Shown: piece by piece, positions 42,815 to 50,690 of the stretch
Layout: every line of letters starts with the position of its first letter
How positions within the stretch are numbered: position 1 is the first letter of the stretch
Assembly: GCA_035274845.1 (NCBI GenBank)
Contig: DATENU010000022.1
Span: forward strand, 62,001 to 126,000
Direction of reading: 5' to 3'
Source: Chthoniobacterales bacterium
GTDB taxonomy: Bacteria > Verrucomicrobiota > Verrucomicrobiia > Chthoniobacterales > UBA10450
DNA length: 64,000 nt
The notes under the pieces: generated by a model
What the model was told of the DNA's origin: nothing
Database searches by the model: none
What the model saw: only the letters and a program-made list of their open reading frames with translations
Made by a program: the position numbers and the translations under genes

Positions 42815-44359
42815 ATGGCAACTCCTCTTGCGAACGCGCTCAGGCAAGTCTTGGGAAAAGAATCTGACCTGATCGTAATTGACTACCGAGACAAGAATAC
42901 TTTCTCGGACCTGTGGCTCCACGGACTAACGTCAGACAAACCGACCATCCGAGGATTGTCCTGCAATTGGAATGATCCAAATTCGATACTAGTGATCGTC
43001 GGTAGTCTTCCGCCGAGCGAAATGTTCACCGAACGGCAAAGTGCTTCGACGTTGATTAATTTTCGCGATCATTTCACAGCAGCTTCGTGGCTGGCCGCTT
43101 GGAAACTGACGTTTACTCCTGACCAGAAGAACGAGAAACAACGCCGAACCGAGCCCCTCGTGAGGATCGCGATTATCGATCCTAATACGTCGGAAGTTTC
43201 CGGCCCCGCTGCCCGCGCTATCCAGACGCTCTTTGGCGCGAAAGATGCCACTGGTAAAAACCTGGCTCCTCGCGCAACCGTCCTCCGCGCGCCAAGTCTG
43301 AAGTCGATCTCCAAATGGATTCACGATGCCAAGACCGATGCTCACGACACGCCTCAAAATGTTTGTGATCTCCTTAAATCTACAATTTGGGCCGAGCTCA
43401 CTTCGAACCGCGAAAGACATCATGCCATTAGCAATGTTCTCGGCGCATTTCTACTCAGACGGGAAGTACGCGGCGAGTCGGCATCAGACTCGATAATCGA
43501 TCAGCTTCTGGAGCAGTTAGTAAAGTCGGTTGTCGATCTGCAGCTCGATGATTCCGGCCGGACACTAAACGAACTCGTTAGAGAATTATTCGAAACAGCG
43601 AGTAAATCGAGAAATCATGCGGTTAGAGAACTGCAATATGCATTGATCGATGACATGGTCGACCTATGGGAGCCGTTCTTGCGCGGTGTACTCGATCTGC
43701 AGGATTCAAACCGGCTGCATACGGCATCGGGGGAAGCCTTTGGTGATATGATCGAAAGCCTGCCGACAAGACTGGAGAATTTTTTGGGCCGGCAAAGCCC
43801 TAGTCTTAGTATTGGCGATCTTTTTGAGGATGGCCCCACTGACATTAGGAATTTCGTTCTCTTCCTCGATCTGCGTCTTTTTCCGAAGTCTGATGCTACG
43901 AAAGAAAAGAGCGAGCCGGAGAAGAAATTCATCAAAGACCTCGTCGACTTCGGAATCAAGTTGATCCATTCCGAGCGGAATCTCCCGTGGTTAAATGGGA
44001 CGAGAGGGAAGGACAATCTGTCTGATGAACTGGATGCATTGAGGTGCGATGCAAAAGTTGCGTCTTCGCCCGGCAAATCCGCTCCGCCGCCCGACGAAAC
44101 GCTACTCGCGCGCTTGGTCAGCCTGCTCGACCCGACTCTTCCGATTGTCGTTTTCTCATCCACACATCGGACAGAGCTGACCGCGGCGTTCCGCGATTAC
44201 GGCAACATCATTACTACATTTCGGAAGCCGATCCTGAGCGGCATGACTGGCGACTGGACCGCAATCTTTGAAGAGCTCCGTGCCGACTTCATTGATGCAA
44301 TGCAACGCGCCGCTGCCATCTCGGAAACTCGCCGTTTGCTGGCAGAAATCGCTTCATAA
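42815..44359 (+). CDS. unknown protein with C-terminal split receiver-like domain
   Basis: A protein of 514 residues. The last 180 resemble a receiver interrupted by an insertion: DIRNFVLFLDLRLFPKSD with D352 at the phospho-acceptor position, about 80 inserted residues, then LPIVVFSSTHRTEL with S448-T450 and K471 in TTFRKPI. The N-terminal 330 residues are unrecognised, with Rossmann-like strands at DLIVIDYRDKN and LVRIAIIDPNTSE and a helical middle. Phosphorylation is possible since Asp, Ser/Thr and Lys are kept. It follows the PLP gene by 33 bases and precedes a DUF3800-like gene by 14. Confidence 0.55.
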   Translation: MATPLANALRQVLGKESDLIVIDYRDKNTFSDLWLHGLTSDKPTIRGLSCNWNDPNSILVIVGSLPPSEMFTERQSASTLINFRDHFTAASWLAAWKLTFTPDQKNEKQRRTEPLVRIAIIDPNTSEVSGPAARAIQTLFGAKDATGKNLAPRATVLRAPSLKSISKWIHDAKTDAHDTPQNVCDLLKSTIWAELTSNRERHHAISNVLGAFLLRREVRGESASDSIIDQLLEQLVKSVVDLQLDDSGRTLNELVRELFETASKSRNHAVRELQYALIDDMVDLWEPFLRGVLDLQDSNRLHTASGEAFGDMIESLPTRLENFLGRQSPSLSIGDLFEDGPTDIRNFVLFLDLRLFPKSDATKEKSEPEKKFIKDLVDFGIKLIHSERNLPWLNGTRGKDNLSDELDALRCDAKVASSPGKSAPPPDETLLARLVSLLDPTLPIVVFSSTHRTELTAAFRDYGNIITTFRKPILSGMTGDWTAIFEELRADFIDAMQRAAAISETRRLLAEIAS

Positions 44360-44373
44360 CCTACTGAACCAGC

Positions 44374-45534
44374 ATGAAAGCAATCGAGATTTACATCGAC
44401 GAATCGGGCGTGATGGACTCCAAGAAGCCGATGAATGTCACCGGCTTAACACTGCTGTTGTCCGATGTTGATCAGTCGGAATCTTTTCATGCGCAGTTTT
44501 ACGATCGCGTGAAACAGAAGAAGTGTCTGGCGGGACGTTGCAGTAATGCCCCCGGCAAAAGTGGAAGTATCAGCGCTCCTAGGGAATATCTGAAGAAACG
44601 TCTTCCGAAAGGAGTTTCCGCTGCCGAAGCACAGCACCAGCAAGCTAAATTGACAGAATTCGTTAGCTCCGCTGTAGAGACGGCGAAGCAACATGGGATC
44701 ACGATTTCTGCGTTTTCGCTTCAGTTCCCGGCAATAGCGTTTCCACCATGGGAAGCGGCCAATGACTGGGAGGTGAGCCTTCTTGATCGCTCTTACATAG
44801 AGCGTGTGAAAGATTTGTTAGAGCTGCTTTTGTTTGAGACACCATGGGTTACTCTGGCACTTCAGGCTGATTGCGTTTTGTCACTCGATCTGCCCACGCG
44901 ATCCGTAAAGGTGGAAAGCACGTTGGTGCCGGCCGGTCTCAGTCTGACGGAAGTGAGCGACTATGCTTGGACCACTTGGGGTCTCCGGAATGATCGCCAA
45001 AATGTTCGGGAACTCGGGGCTGCGTCTGTTTCACCGGAGGATGGAGGTGGAATTCTCACCGAAGTCATCACCCGGAGACGAAGCAACCCTTTTCACCGTT
45101 TGAAGGTACAGCGAGCTAGATGTGTGCGGTTGATGGATTGGGGCACGTGGACCAAGGATTGTCCCACCGCAAACGCCCGCAACGCGTGGAGTCAAAAGTA
45201 TCTCCCGCCTAAACAGGTTCATTATTTGGCTGATTTTCTCGCAAACGCGATTTACAGATCAGGAGAGTTATTGCATAACAAGACTATCCAGGAATGGTTC
45301 AAAGACGGGTTTCAGTTGGATGCCTGTAACGATGCTGTCGATCCTTGGATAGAAGCAATGCGAGCTTTTGCAAATAAGGACCGCGTCGGTGCAATCGAAA
45401 TGCTCGGCCACTCAGCTGCGTCAAACGCCGCCGGTGGGCAATTCGCGTTCTTTCGGAGCCGGGCTTCGAAGTGGCACCAAGAGATCGAGGGCGCTGACTT
45501 GCGGCGTTTGTTTCAGATCCAACGAAATGCGTGA
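44374..45534 (+). CDS. DUF3800-like protein (RNase H-like fold)
   Basis: A protein of 386 residues. It opens with KAIEIYIDESGVMDSKKP, the D-E-S-G motif typical of DUF3800 proteins, which are predicted to have an RNase H-like fold, with D9 and E10 as candidate metal ligands. A later QVHYLADFLANAIYR is where this family keeps further acidic residues. It is longer than many DUF3800 proteins, with an internal insertion around residues 45-110. DUF3800 genes are often found in mobile and defence regions. Nuclease activity is a prediction. A gap of 142 bases separates it from the next gene. Confidence 0.55.
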   Translation: MKAIEIYIDESGVMDSKKPMNVTGLTLLLSDVDQSESFHAQFYDRVKQKKCLAGRCSNAPGKSGSISAPREYLKKRLPKGVSAAEAQHQQAKLTEFVSSAVETAKQHGITISAFSLQFPAIAFPPWEAANDWEVSLLDRSYIERVKDLLELLLFETPWVTLALQADCVLSLDLPTRSVKVESTLVPAGLSLTEVSDYAWTTWGLRNDRQNVRELGAASVSPEDGGGILTEVITRRRSNPFHRLKVQRARCVRLMDWGTWTKDCPTANARNAWSQKYLPPKQVHYLADFLANAIYRSGELLHNKTIQEWFKDGFQLDACNDAVDPWIEAMRAFANKDRVGAIEMLGHSAASNAAGGQFAFFRSRASKWHQEIEGADLRRLFQIQRNA

Positions 45535-45676
45535 CAGCAACCAGCTACGTAAACTGTGCGATCCCTTGCTGGTATTCGGCGACTTTCTTGGACGCGGACG
45601 CGTGCGTATCCTAAACAGTCACCGTGCGGCCAGATTACGCTTCGTAGTTTGTTCCAGAAACTATTAGATTCTGGCT

Positions 45677-46384
45677 GTGTCGATCGCAAAGTTAAAGGCA
45701 GAAAAGTTCGGCCGCACCTTCATTGTGGGCGACGGCGTATATGCACGCTCTCTCGCACACGTACTTGGCGCGTATTGGATCGTCTCAGAGTCAAGTCCCG
45801 ACACCGCAATAGGAATTGATGGGCGAGCACCCGGCGGGCGATCCACGGTTGTCTTAGTACTGGCCTCGAATGACACGGGCTCGACCGTTGTTCGAAGGCA
45901 CCGAGATCTCTGGCTGAGGATTCCCGGCGAAGCGCTGGCTTGGATTATCGTTGCCGAAAACGAGCAGCAGCGCATTCAAATACGCAATCAAGACGTGTAC
46001 GGACGGGCCGATGGCACTGAAACCTTCGGCGCGGAATCATGGCGCAAACGTTATGCCATCTTATCAAGAGTGTGCAGACTTAGCACCGTGCTCAACCACC
46101 GCAGGGCGTTGATGCCAATGATGCGTTCAACGTGGGAGCGAAGCGATGTCGGTGCCGCGACAATACAAGAGCTGCTGCGCAGAATTGAAGCCGCAATCAC
46201 CGGCAACCCTGGGTCCCTTGTGGAGCAACTCACGAGCGGACTACCGTTCTTGGTTTGGGAGTGTTTTTGCGATCATCTTTATGCCAACAAGATTCGAGAT
46301 TGGATGTCGCGTGACAAACAGTGTACCGCATGGCTTCTGGAGGGAAGACAGCTCCTCATGGAGCTTGGACACGAAAACAAATGA
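45677..46384 (+). CDS. unknown protein preceding the receiver gene
   Basis: A protein of 235 residues from GTG 45677 (MSIAKLKAEKFGRTFIVGDG). The first half has strands typical of an alpha/beta sandwich (RTFIVGDGVYARSLAHVLGA, TVVLVLASNDTGSTVVRRHR, LAWIIVAENEQQRIQ) and could be another degenerate receiver or Rossmann-like unit. The second half is helical and Trp/Arg-rich (FLVWECFCDHLYANKIRDWM). No family is recognised. Its stop overlaps the start of the receiver gene by four bases, so the two act together in all likelihood. Confidence 0.55.
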   Translation: MSIAKLKAEKFGRTFIVGDGVYARSLAHVLGAYWIVSESSPDTAIGIDGRAPGGRSTVVLVLASNDTGSTVVRRHRDLWLRIPGEALAWIIVAENEQQRIQIRNQDVYGRADGTETFGAESWRKRYAILSRVCRLSTVLNHRRALMPMMRSTWERSDVGAATIQELLRRIEAAITGNPGSLVEQLTSGLPFLVWECFCDHLYANKIRDWMSRDKQCTAWLLEGRQLLMELGHENK

Positions 46385-47598
46385 GATATTCGATCCGCAT
46401 CTTAATCGCGGAGGACATCAAAGAGTGGCGTACCGCGCTGCGAGAGGAGTTGCACGATCGTTTCCACGCCATTCGCCACTATCGCGAGGTCGAAATCGAT
46501 ACAGTTGAAGACGGCGACCAAGCGATCGATTACGTAAGAAAACGGAAATATGATCTCGCTGCTCTCGATGTTGGCTTGGGGAAAACACCTGATCCAAGCG
46601 GACTGGACGTTTTGGAGATGATCGAGGAACAAAACGCCGCCTTTTTTGTGGCGCTAGTAACCGGAGCCGCCACCGACTCGTCTCTTGTGAAACGTTACGG
46701 ACCGGACGCAGCGGCTGTTATGCAGGTTGGCTTGCAGTGCGAAGCGGCCAAACGTTTCGCGCCCGACAGAATCCGAGTGGTGAACAAGCCACCGACCGGA
46801 GGGTTCGAAAAACGGTGGGGCGCCGTGAAAGCTGCTCTGGACAGTGTGATAGAAGCATTCGAGTACGCCGCTGCATGGCGATATGTCTTCCGTCCAATAA
46901 ATCAAGGCGGCAAATTATGGGAAGCCCGTTGGAATGGTGGTCCATACGTCCGGATCGGGGACATGGCCGGCTTCGCCGAAGTTCGTTACATCCTCAAGAG
47001 CGTCGATCGTGAAGACGAACTCACAGTCAATGAAATGATGGACCGAGTGAGAGAATCCCTCAGTCGGCGCAGAGGAGGTGGCAAGCGTAAGGGAAAAGCG
47101 AAGGCAGGCTCAGAGCCGGACACAGCTGCAAAACAAACTTTGGTGCTTGACGATGTGGTCAAAATGCTCCGCGAGGGCTGGCGAAGCGGCGAGATTACCG
47201 AAGATGCCTTGGCAGATTGGCAGGAATACCTAGGCTCCAAACAAATAGAGAAGGTTGGACAATTCTTTCAGCGCAAGGGAGGCGACGAAACACTAGTGAA
47301 AGCGTTGAATGGCATGCTCAAAGACGCGACTAAGAACGGTGAGAAATTTGATGGCAAGGTTCGCTTGGTTCCGCGAAGGCCCGGCAATCAAAACCGCGCC
47401 GACGATGCTGAAGATCCTAATCGTGAGCGGAACCTAGGAGCATTCCGACAGCAGTGGAGGCGGGTTAAGGCAAGGCTTTCAGAGGTAGGCTTAGAAGGAA
47501 TGGCGGAACATTTCGAAGCAACGATTGACCGCGGGGACCGCAACCCGGGCCGTTGCCCATACGATGCCAACCTCGCTGTCCGATGGGTGCTGGATTGA
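46381..47598 (+). CDS. response regulator with unknown C-terminal domain
   Basis: A protein of 405 residues from ATG 46381. Residues 4-140 are an intact receiver: SIRILIAEDIKEWRTALREE with E11-D12, phospho-acceptor D63 in YDLAALDVGLG, T94 in ALVTGAATD and K136 in RVVNKPPTGG. The loop after D63 is slightly extended. The C-terminal 260 residues are not a known DNA-binding output: a basic GGGKRKGKAKAG linker, then helical segments (VVKMLREGWRSGEITEDALA). No histidine kinase lies in the array, so the phosphodonor must come from elsewhere. It is the last gene of the first co-directional run. Confidence 0.72.
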   Translation: MRYSIRILIAEDIKEWRTALREELHDRFHAIRHYREVEIDTVEDGDQAIDYVRKRKYDLAALDVGLGKTPDPSGLDVLEMIEEQNAAFFVALVTGAATDSSLVKRYGPDAAAVMQVGLQCEAAKRFAPDRIRVVNKPPTGGFEKRWGAVKAALDSVIEAFEYAAAWRYVFRPINQGGKLWEARWNGGPYVRIGDMAGFAEVRYILKSVDREDELTVNEMMDRVRESLSRRRGGGKRKGKAKAGSEPDTAAKQTLVLDDVVKMLREGWRSGEITEDALADWQEYLGSKQIEKVGQFFQRKGGDETLVKALNGMLKDATKNGEKFDGKVRLVPRRPGNQNRADDAEDPNRERNLGAFRQQWRRVKARLSEVGLEGMAEHFEATIDRGDRNPGRCPYDANLAVRWVLD

Positions 47599-47664
47599 AT
47601 CGTTTGGGTGACCTTCACTGAGTCGGCGGCCCCGCGTTTCGCACCGGTCCCGCTGAGGCAGATT

Positions 47665-47703
47665 TTGTCACGCGCTCGCGCGGTTTCGTCACGTTTATCA
47701 CGT
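47665..47703. promoter_or_regulatory. triple GTCACG-type repeat before the secreted-protein gene
   Basis: Three related motifs, TTTGTCACG, TTTCGTCACG and TTTATCACG, lie in the 40 bases just before the start codon at 47705. The first includes TTTGTCACGC, identical to the right arm of the inverted repeat upstream of the importer operon. They could be sites for a shared regulator, or chance in a CG-rich leader. Confidence 0.3.
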
Positions 47704-47704
47704 G

Positions 47705-48616
47705 ATGAAAACAAACAAACTTCACCTCACTGGGTTTACTCTCTCACTCGCGCTCGCAACGGCGCTCGTCACTCCGTGCAGAGCTGCTGAGCTAAACAAA
47801 GAAGCGCTCGGCGTCGCAAAGCCAGCCTTCAGCGTGTTTCTGATCGACGACGAAACAGGGGAGGAACTGACGACCAAACATGGCATCCGTCCCCTCGCTG
47901 CAAGTGATCTTGAAGCCCTGATCAACGTCGTGCTTCGCGGGAGTACTCCGGTGAGGTTGCTCCATCAGGCAGTTGACGAGGATTCCGCAGATAATGCCTT
48001 GGCCCGGATGGATTTCCATCCTTACGGCGGCGGACAGCCGCCCAAAGCACCGTCCCCAGGACTCCCTTTGCGCCAACTATCCGAAGAGATGAAGACCTAC
48101 AGAGCAGTGCGAGGGGAATGGCAACGCGGGATTCGCGCCTACCGCACAAACGTAGTCGCCGGGGTCGAAAGATTCATCAAGGGAATCGCCGCTACGCAGG
48201 CTGAAGTCTCGGAGCGTTTCGATCGGATGTTGGCCGAGCGTAATGGGCGCGATTTCAACAGAAGTGATATCCTGACGTGTATCACGACAGCTAACCGCCT
48301 GCTCGGATCGGAAGGCAGGCGATTTCTGGTACTCAATACAGACGCAGAAGATTTGCCAGCCCACCGTCAGCCGCGCAGAACAGCGCTGACCGTTCAGGAA
48401 CTCGACTCACAAATAGAACTGATTTTCGTTAATACTAGCCACCTCCCAGACCAGAGCCTGCTTTTCCACGGTCTCGCAAACCCGGTTCATCACGCAGACT
48501 CGATGCAAGCAGCGATGGACATCATTGTTGGGTCTCTCAACACGGAAATGGCCGGGGAGGACAGCGAGACGGATCGTGTCACGAGTGCCCTGCCTGATGT
48601 CACGCCAGGTAGTTAA
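47705..48616 (+). CDS. secreted unknown protein, first gene of the AAA-ATPase module
   Basis: A protein of 303 residues from ATG 47705. The signal peptide is MKTNKLHLTGFTLSLALAT, ending near CRA-AEL, so the product is periplasmic or exported. The mature protein has an alpha/beta character (PAFSVFLIDDETGEELTTK; SDILTCITTANRLLG; RRFLVLNTDAEDLP), with a DxxT-like strand order that loosely recalls von Willebrand A domains, but a complete MIDAS motif is not visible. The next gene encodes a membrane protein 15 bases downstream. No family is recognised. Confidence 0.55.
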   Translation: MKTNKLHLTGFTLSLALATALVTPCRAAELNKEALGVAKPAFSVFLIDDETGEELTTKHGIRPLAASDLEALINVVLRGSTPVRLLHQAVDEDSADNALARMDFHPYGGGQPPKAPSPGLPLRQLSEEMKTYRAVRGEWQRGIRAYRTNVVAGVERFIKGIAATQAEVSERFDRMLAERNGRDFNRSDILTCITTANRLLGSEGRRFLVLNTDAEDLPAHRQPRRTALTVQELDSQIELIFVNTSHLPDQSLLFHGLANPVHHADSMQAAMDIIVGSLNTEMAGEDSETDRVTSALPDVTPGS

Positions 48617-48631
48617 CCAACCCCAAAAACC

Positions 48632-49888
48632 ATGCCGAACCAAATCACATCGAAATACGAAGTCGCCCGTCACCAAGATGCAAACACAGCACGGCAAGTC
48701 CGTGCGCGCCACCGCGTGATCGGTGCCGTGCGCAAGGGGGTGGAACACGCGCTCGGACTCGATCGTCAAGCCGGAGAACTGGAACGGCAGGTCGCTGCTT
48801 ACGATGCCGACACGGACGGATTCCAGCAACGAGTCCATAGCGACCACGTCGCATGGAATCTCCGCCTCATCTTTTTCAGTGCGATTCTACTTTATGTTTT
48901 CCTTGAGTTAATCTCGTCGGGAGACATCGCCGAATTTCTGGCGCATCAAATGGCTCCGCTCTTCCGACTCGACACGGCGGGCGAAACACCGATGTGGCTG
49001 CGCCGCCTCGCTGGAGCGGCTTTCATCGGAGGAATGTTGGGAGCTACGTTGCTTATCAAATTCGTGACAACGTGGTTCGCGGGTGTGTTCAGGGCCGCGC
49101 GAGCGTCAACCATGCCCGGCGAACATCTCCGCTACTGGAGTCTCACCGGAGCGATATGGGGAATGTATTTTGCCAAAGTGGTGTATGTCGGCGCGGCGGC
49201 CTGCCTCTACGTATGGCTGTTCGGATTCGCTCAGCAACGCGCGGCGTTGATGGCAGACATCGCTACGGAACAGAAACAGGTCGTAGAATCGACCGACCTC
49301 GGAATTAAGATCCAAAGGGGCGCCGTAGAAACAGAGACAGTAGCTGTCGCCAAACCCGCAGGGACTGTCGATTCAGCCGCAACCACACGCTTGGCTGGCG
49401 CATCCGGCGTCTTTTATGCGGTGATAGTTCTTCTGCATGCGCTTGTCTTGTTGCTGCCAACAGAAGGTTTTGCGCGAGAGCTTGAATTTGCTCATTTCAA
49501 ACGGGGCAAGGCAAACGCACGAGCCACCGCCTTCCACGCAGAGGAAGAGAGGACGCTCCGCGATATTTATGAACGGATTCGGCTTGCGCCGGCCGACTAC
49601 CAGCAAGACCTCGTTTATTCGGCAGAGCCGGTAGTTCCAAAAATCAATAAATTGTACGGCAGCCGGGTTATTCGAATTGCCGGGCGTGATCAGAATTCCT
49701 CACTTGATGGCAATGAGCCGGGCGGGGATGCCACAAGGCTAGCGCCGCTGTCTCCCCGGACGCCGAACGGGCCGACCGGCGATGGCACGGCAGCAGTGGC
49801 AGAAAGCAGCCGCGACAACAGTGCCCCGATCGACCAGGTGCCCGCTACGAATTGGGACACCATTTTTCCGGGAGCGCAACACAGCTAA
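48632..49888 (+). CDS. unknown multi-pass membrane protein
   Basis: A protein of 418 residues. The cytoplasmic head is charged and helical (RKGVEHALGLDRQAGELER). Four hydrophobic segments follow: LRLIFFSAILLYVFLELI, LAGAAFIGGMLGATLLIKF, AKVVYVGAAACLYVWLFGF and GVFYAVIVLLHALVLLLPTE. A long polar C-terminus, Pro/Asn/Ser-rich toward its end, completes the protein. A coiled segment between helices 3 and 4 may be periplasmic. It could place the neighbouring secreted protein and the AAA ATPase on opposite faces of the inner membrane. Function unknown. Confidence 0.6.
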   Translation: MPNQITSKYEVARHQDANTARQVRARHRVIGAVRKGVEHALGLDRQAGELERQVAAYDADTDGFQQRVHSDHVAWNLRLIFFSAILLYVFLELISSGDIAEFLAHQMAPLFRLDTAGETPMWLRRLAGAAFIGGMLGATLLIKFVTTWFAGVFRAARASTMPGEHLRYWSLTGAIWGMYFAKVVYVGAAACLYVWLFGFAQQRAALMADIATEQKQVVESTDLGIKIQRGAVETETVAVAKPAGTVDSAATTRLAGASGVFYAVIVLLHALVLLLPTEGFARELEFAHFKRGKANARATAFHAEEERTLRDIYERIRLAPADYQQDLVYSAEPVVPKINKLYGSRVIRIAGRDQNSSLDGNEPGGDATRLAPLSPRTPNGPTGDGTAAVAESSRDNSAPIDQVPATNWDTIFPGAQHS

Positions 49889-49925
49889 ATCAAACGAGAC
49901 GCCGTCCTAACCCACATCCACTACC

Positions 49926-50690
49926 ATGAGCGAAATTCGCAGGACAACCACCATCGACAAAATTGACGTACCACCCCGCGTACCCTTGATTTCATTCAGC
50001 GAAGTGATCACTGCCATCGGCTGGATCGCATATCAGGGAACGAAGTTTGCTGTAAAAGGGGCGATCACGGGCAGTACGCTAGCCTACAAAGGCGGCAAAG
50101 CTTTGGCAGCCGCCGCGAAGGAATCGCGCGAGCGAAGCCTGAGTCTTCACCAGATCACTCAACTGGTTGATTCAGCGGCGACGGCAAAACATGCCGTGGT
50201 TGCCCTCGCCGCTGCCCCTGGCATCGAGTTGCCACGGCAGCAGGCGGAAGCCATCGCGGCCAAGCTGAAAGTGCTGGTTGCCAAAAACGACAAGGCAGGC
50301 CTCACCGCAGTTGCTCGAGATCTGGTCCTAGGCAGACAGGATCGCCTTCGCGCAACGCTGGTGCCTCTTGTTGCGGAGTCGTGTGAAGCAAGCGGTTTTG
50401 TGGCAAAGACGCTAAGCACCGAAAACGGACTAATCGCAGCTAACAGAAAAGGAACGCGACAAAGCATCGCGATTGAAGTGGCCAAGGGAAAAGAAGGCGG
50501 CATCCAATTGCACTTCGACGCCGAGGGATTCGAAGGCGGTACATGCGTCCAGGCGCTCGATGCAATTCAACATGAATTGCGGACTCGCGGCGTTCATTGC
50601 GACCTGCGCGAACGGCGGCGCAAACACCGCCGCCCAGTGTTTGATCGGAGCAGAGTAGGAAACCATCTCGTTATGCAAACGGCCCGATGA
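49926..50690 (+). CDS. unknown protein with DUF2997-like C-terminal segment
   Basis: A protein of 254 residues. The N-terminus has an amphipathic or weak membrane-associated region (VITAIGWIAYQGTKFAVKG). The middle is a helical Ala-rich domain. The C-terminal segment (AIEVAKGKEGGIQLHFDAEG, FEGGTCVQALDAIQHEL) resembles DUF2997, a small domain found next to Ycf46-type AAA ATPases and DUF1257 in other bacteria, but the match is by eye. Its stop overlaps the start of the AAA gene (ATGA), which supports a physical partnership. Confidence 0.52.
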   Translation: MSEIRRTTTIDKIDVPPRVPLISFSEVITAIGWIAYQGTKFAVKGAITGSTLAYKGGKALAAAAKESRERSLSLHQITQLVDSAATAKHAVVALAAAPGIELPRQQAEAIAAKLKVLVAKNDKAGLTAVARDLVLGRQDRLRATLVPLVAESCEASGFVAKTLSTENGLIAANRKGTRQSIAIEVAKGKEGGIQLHFDAEGFEGGTCVQALDAIQHELRTRGVHCDLRERRRKHRRPVFDRSRVGNHLVMQTAR

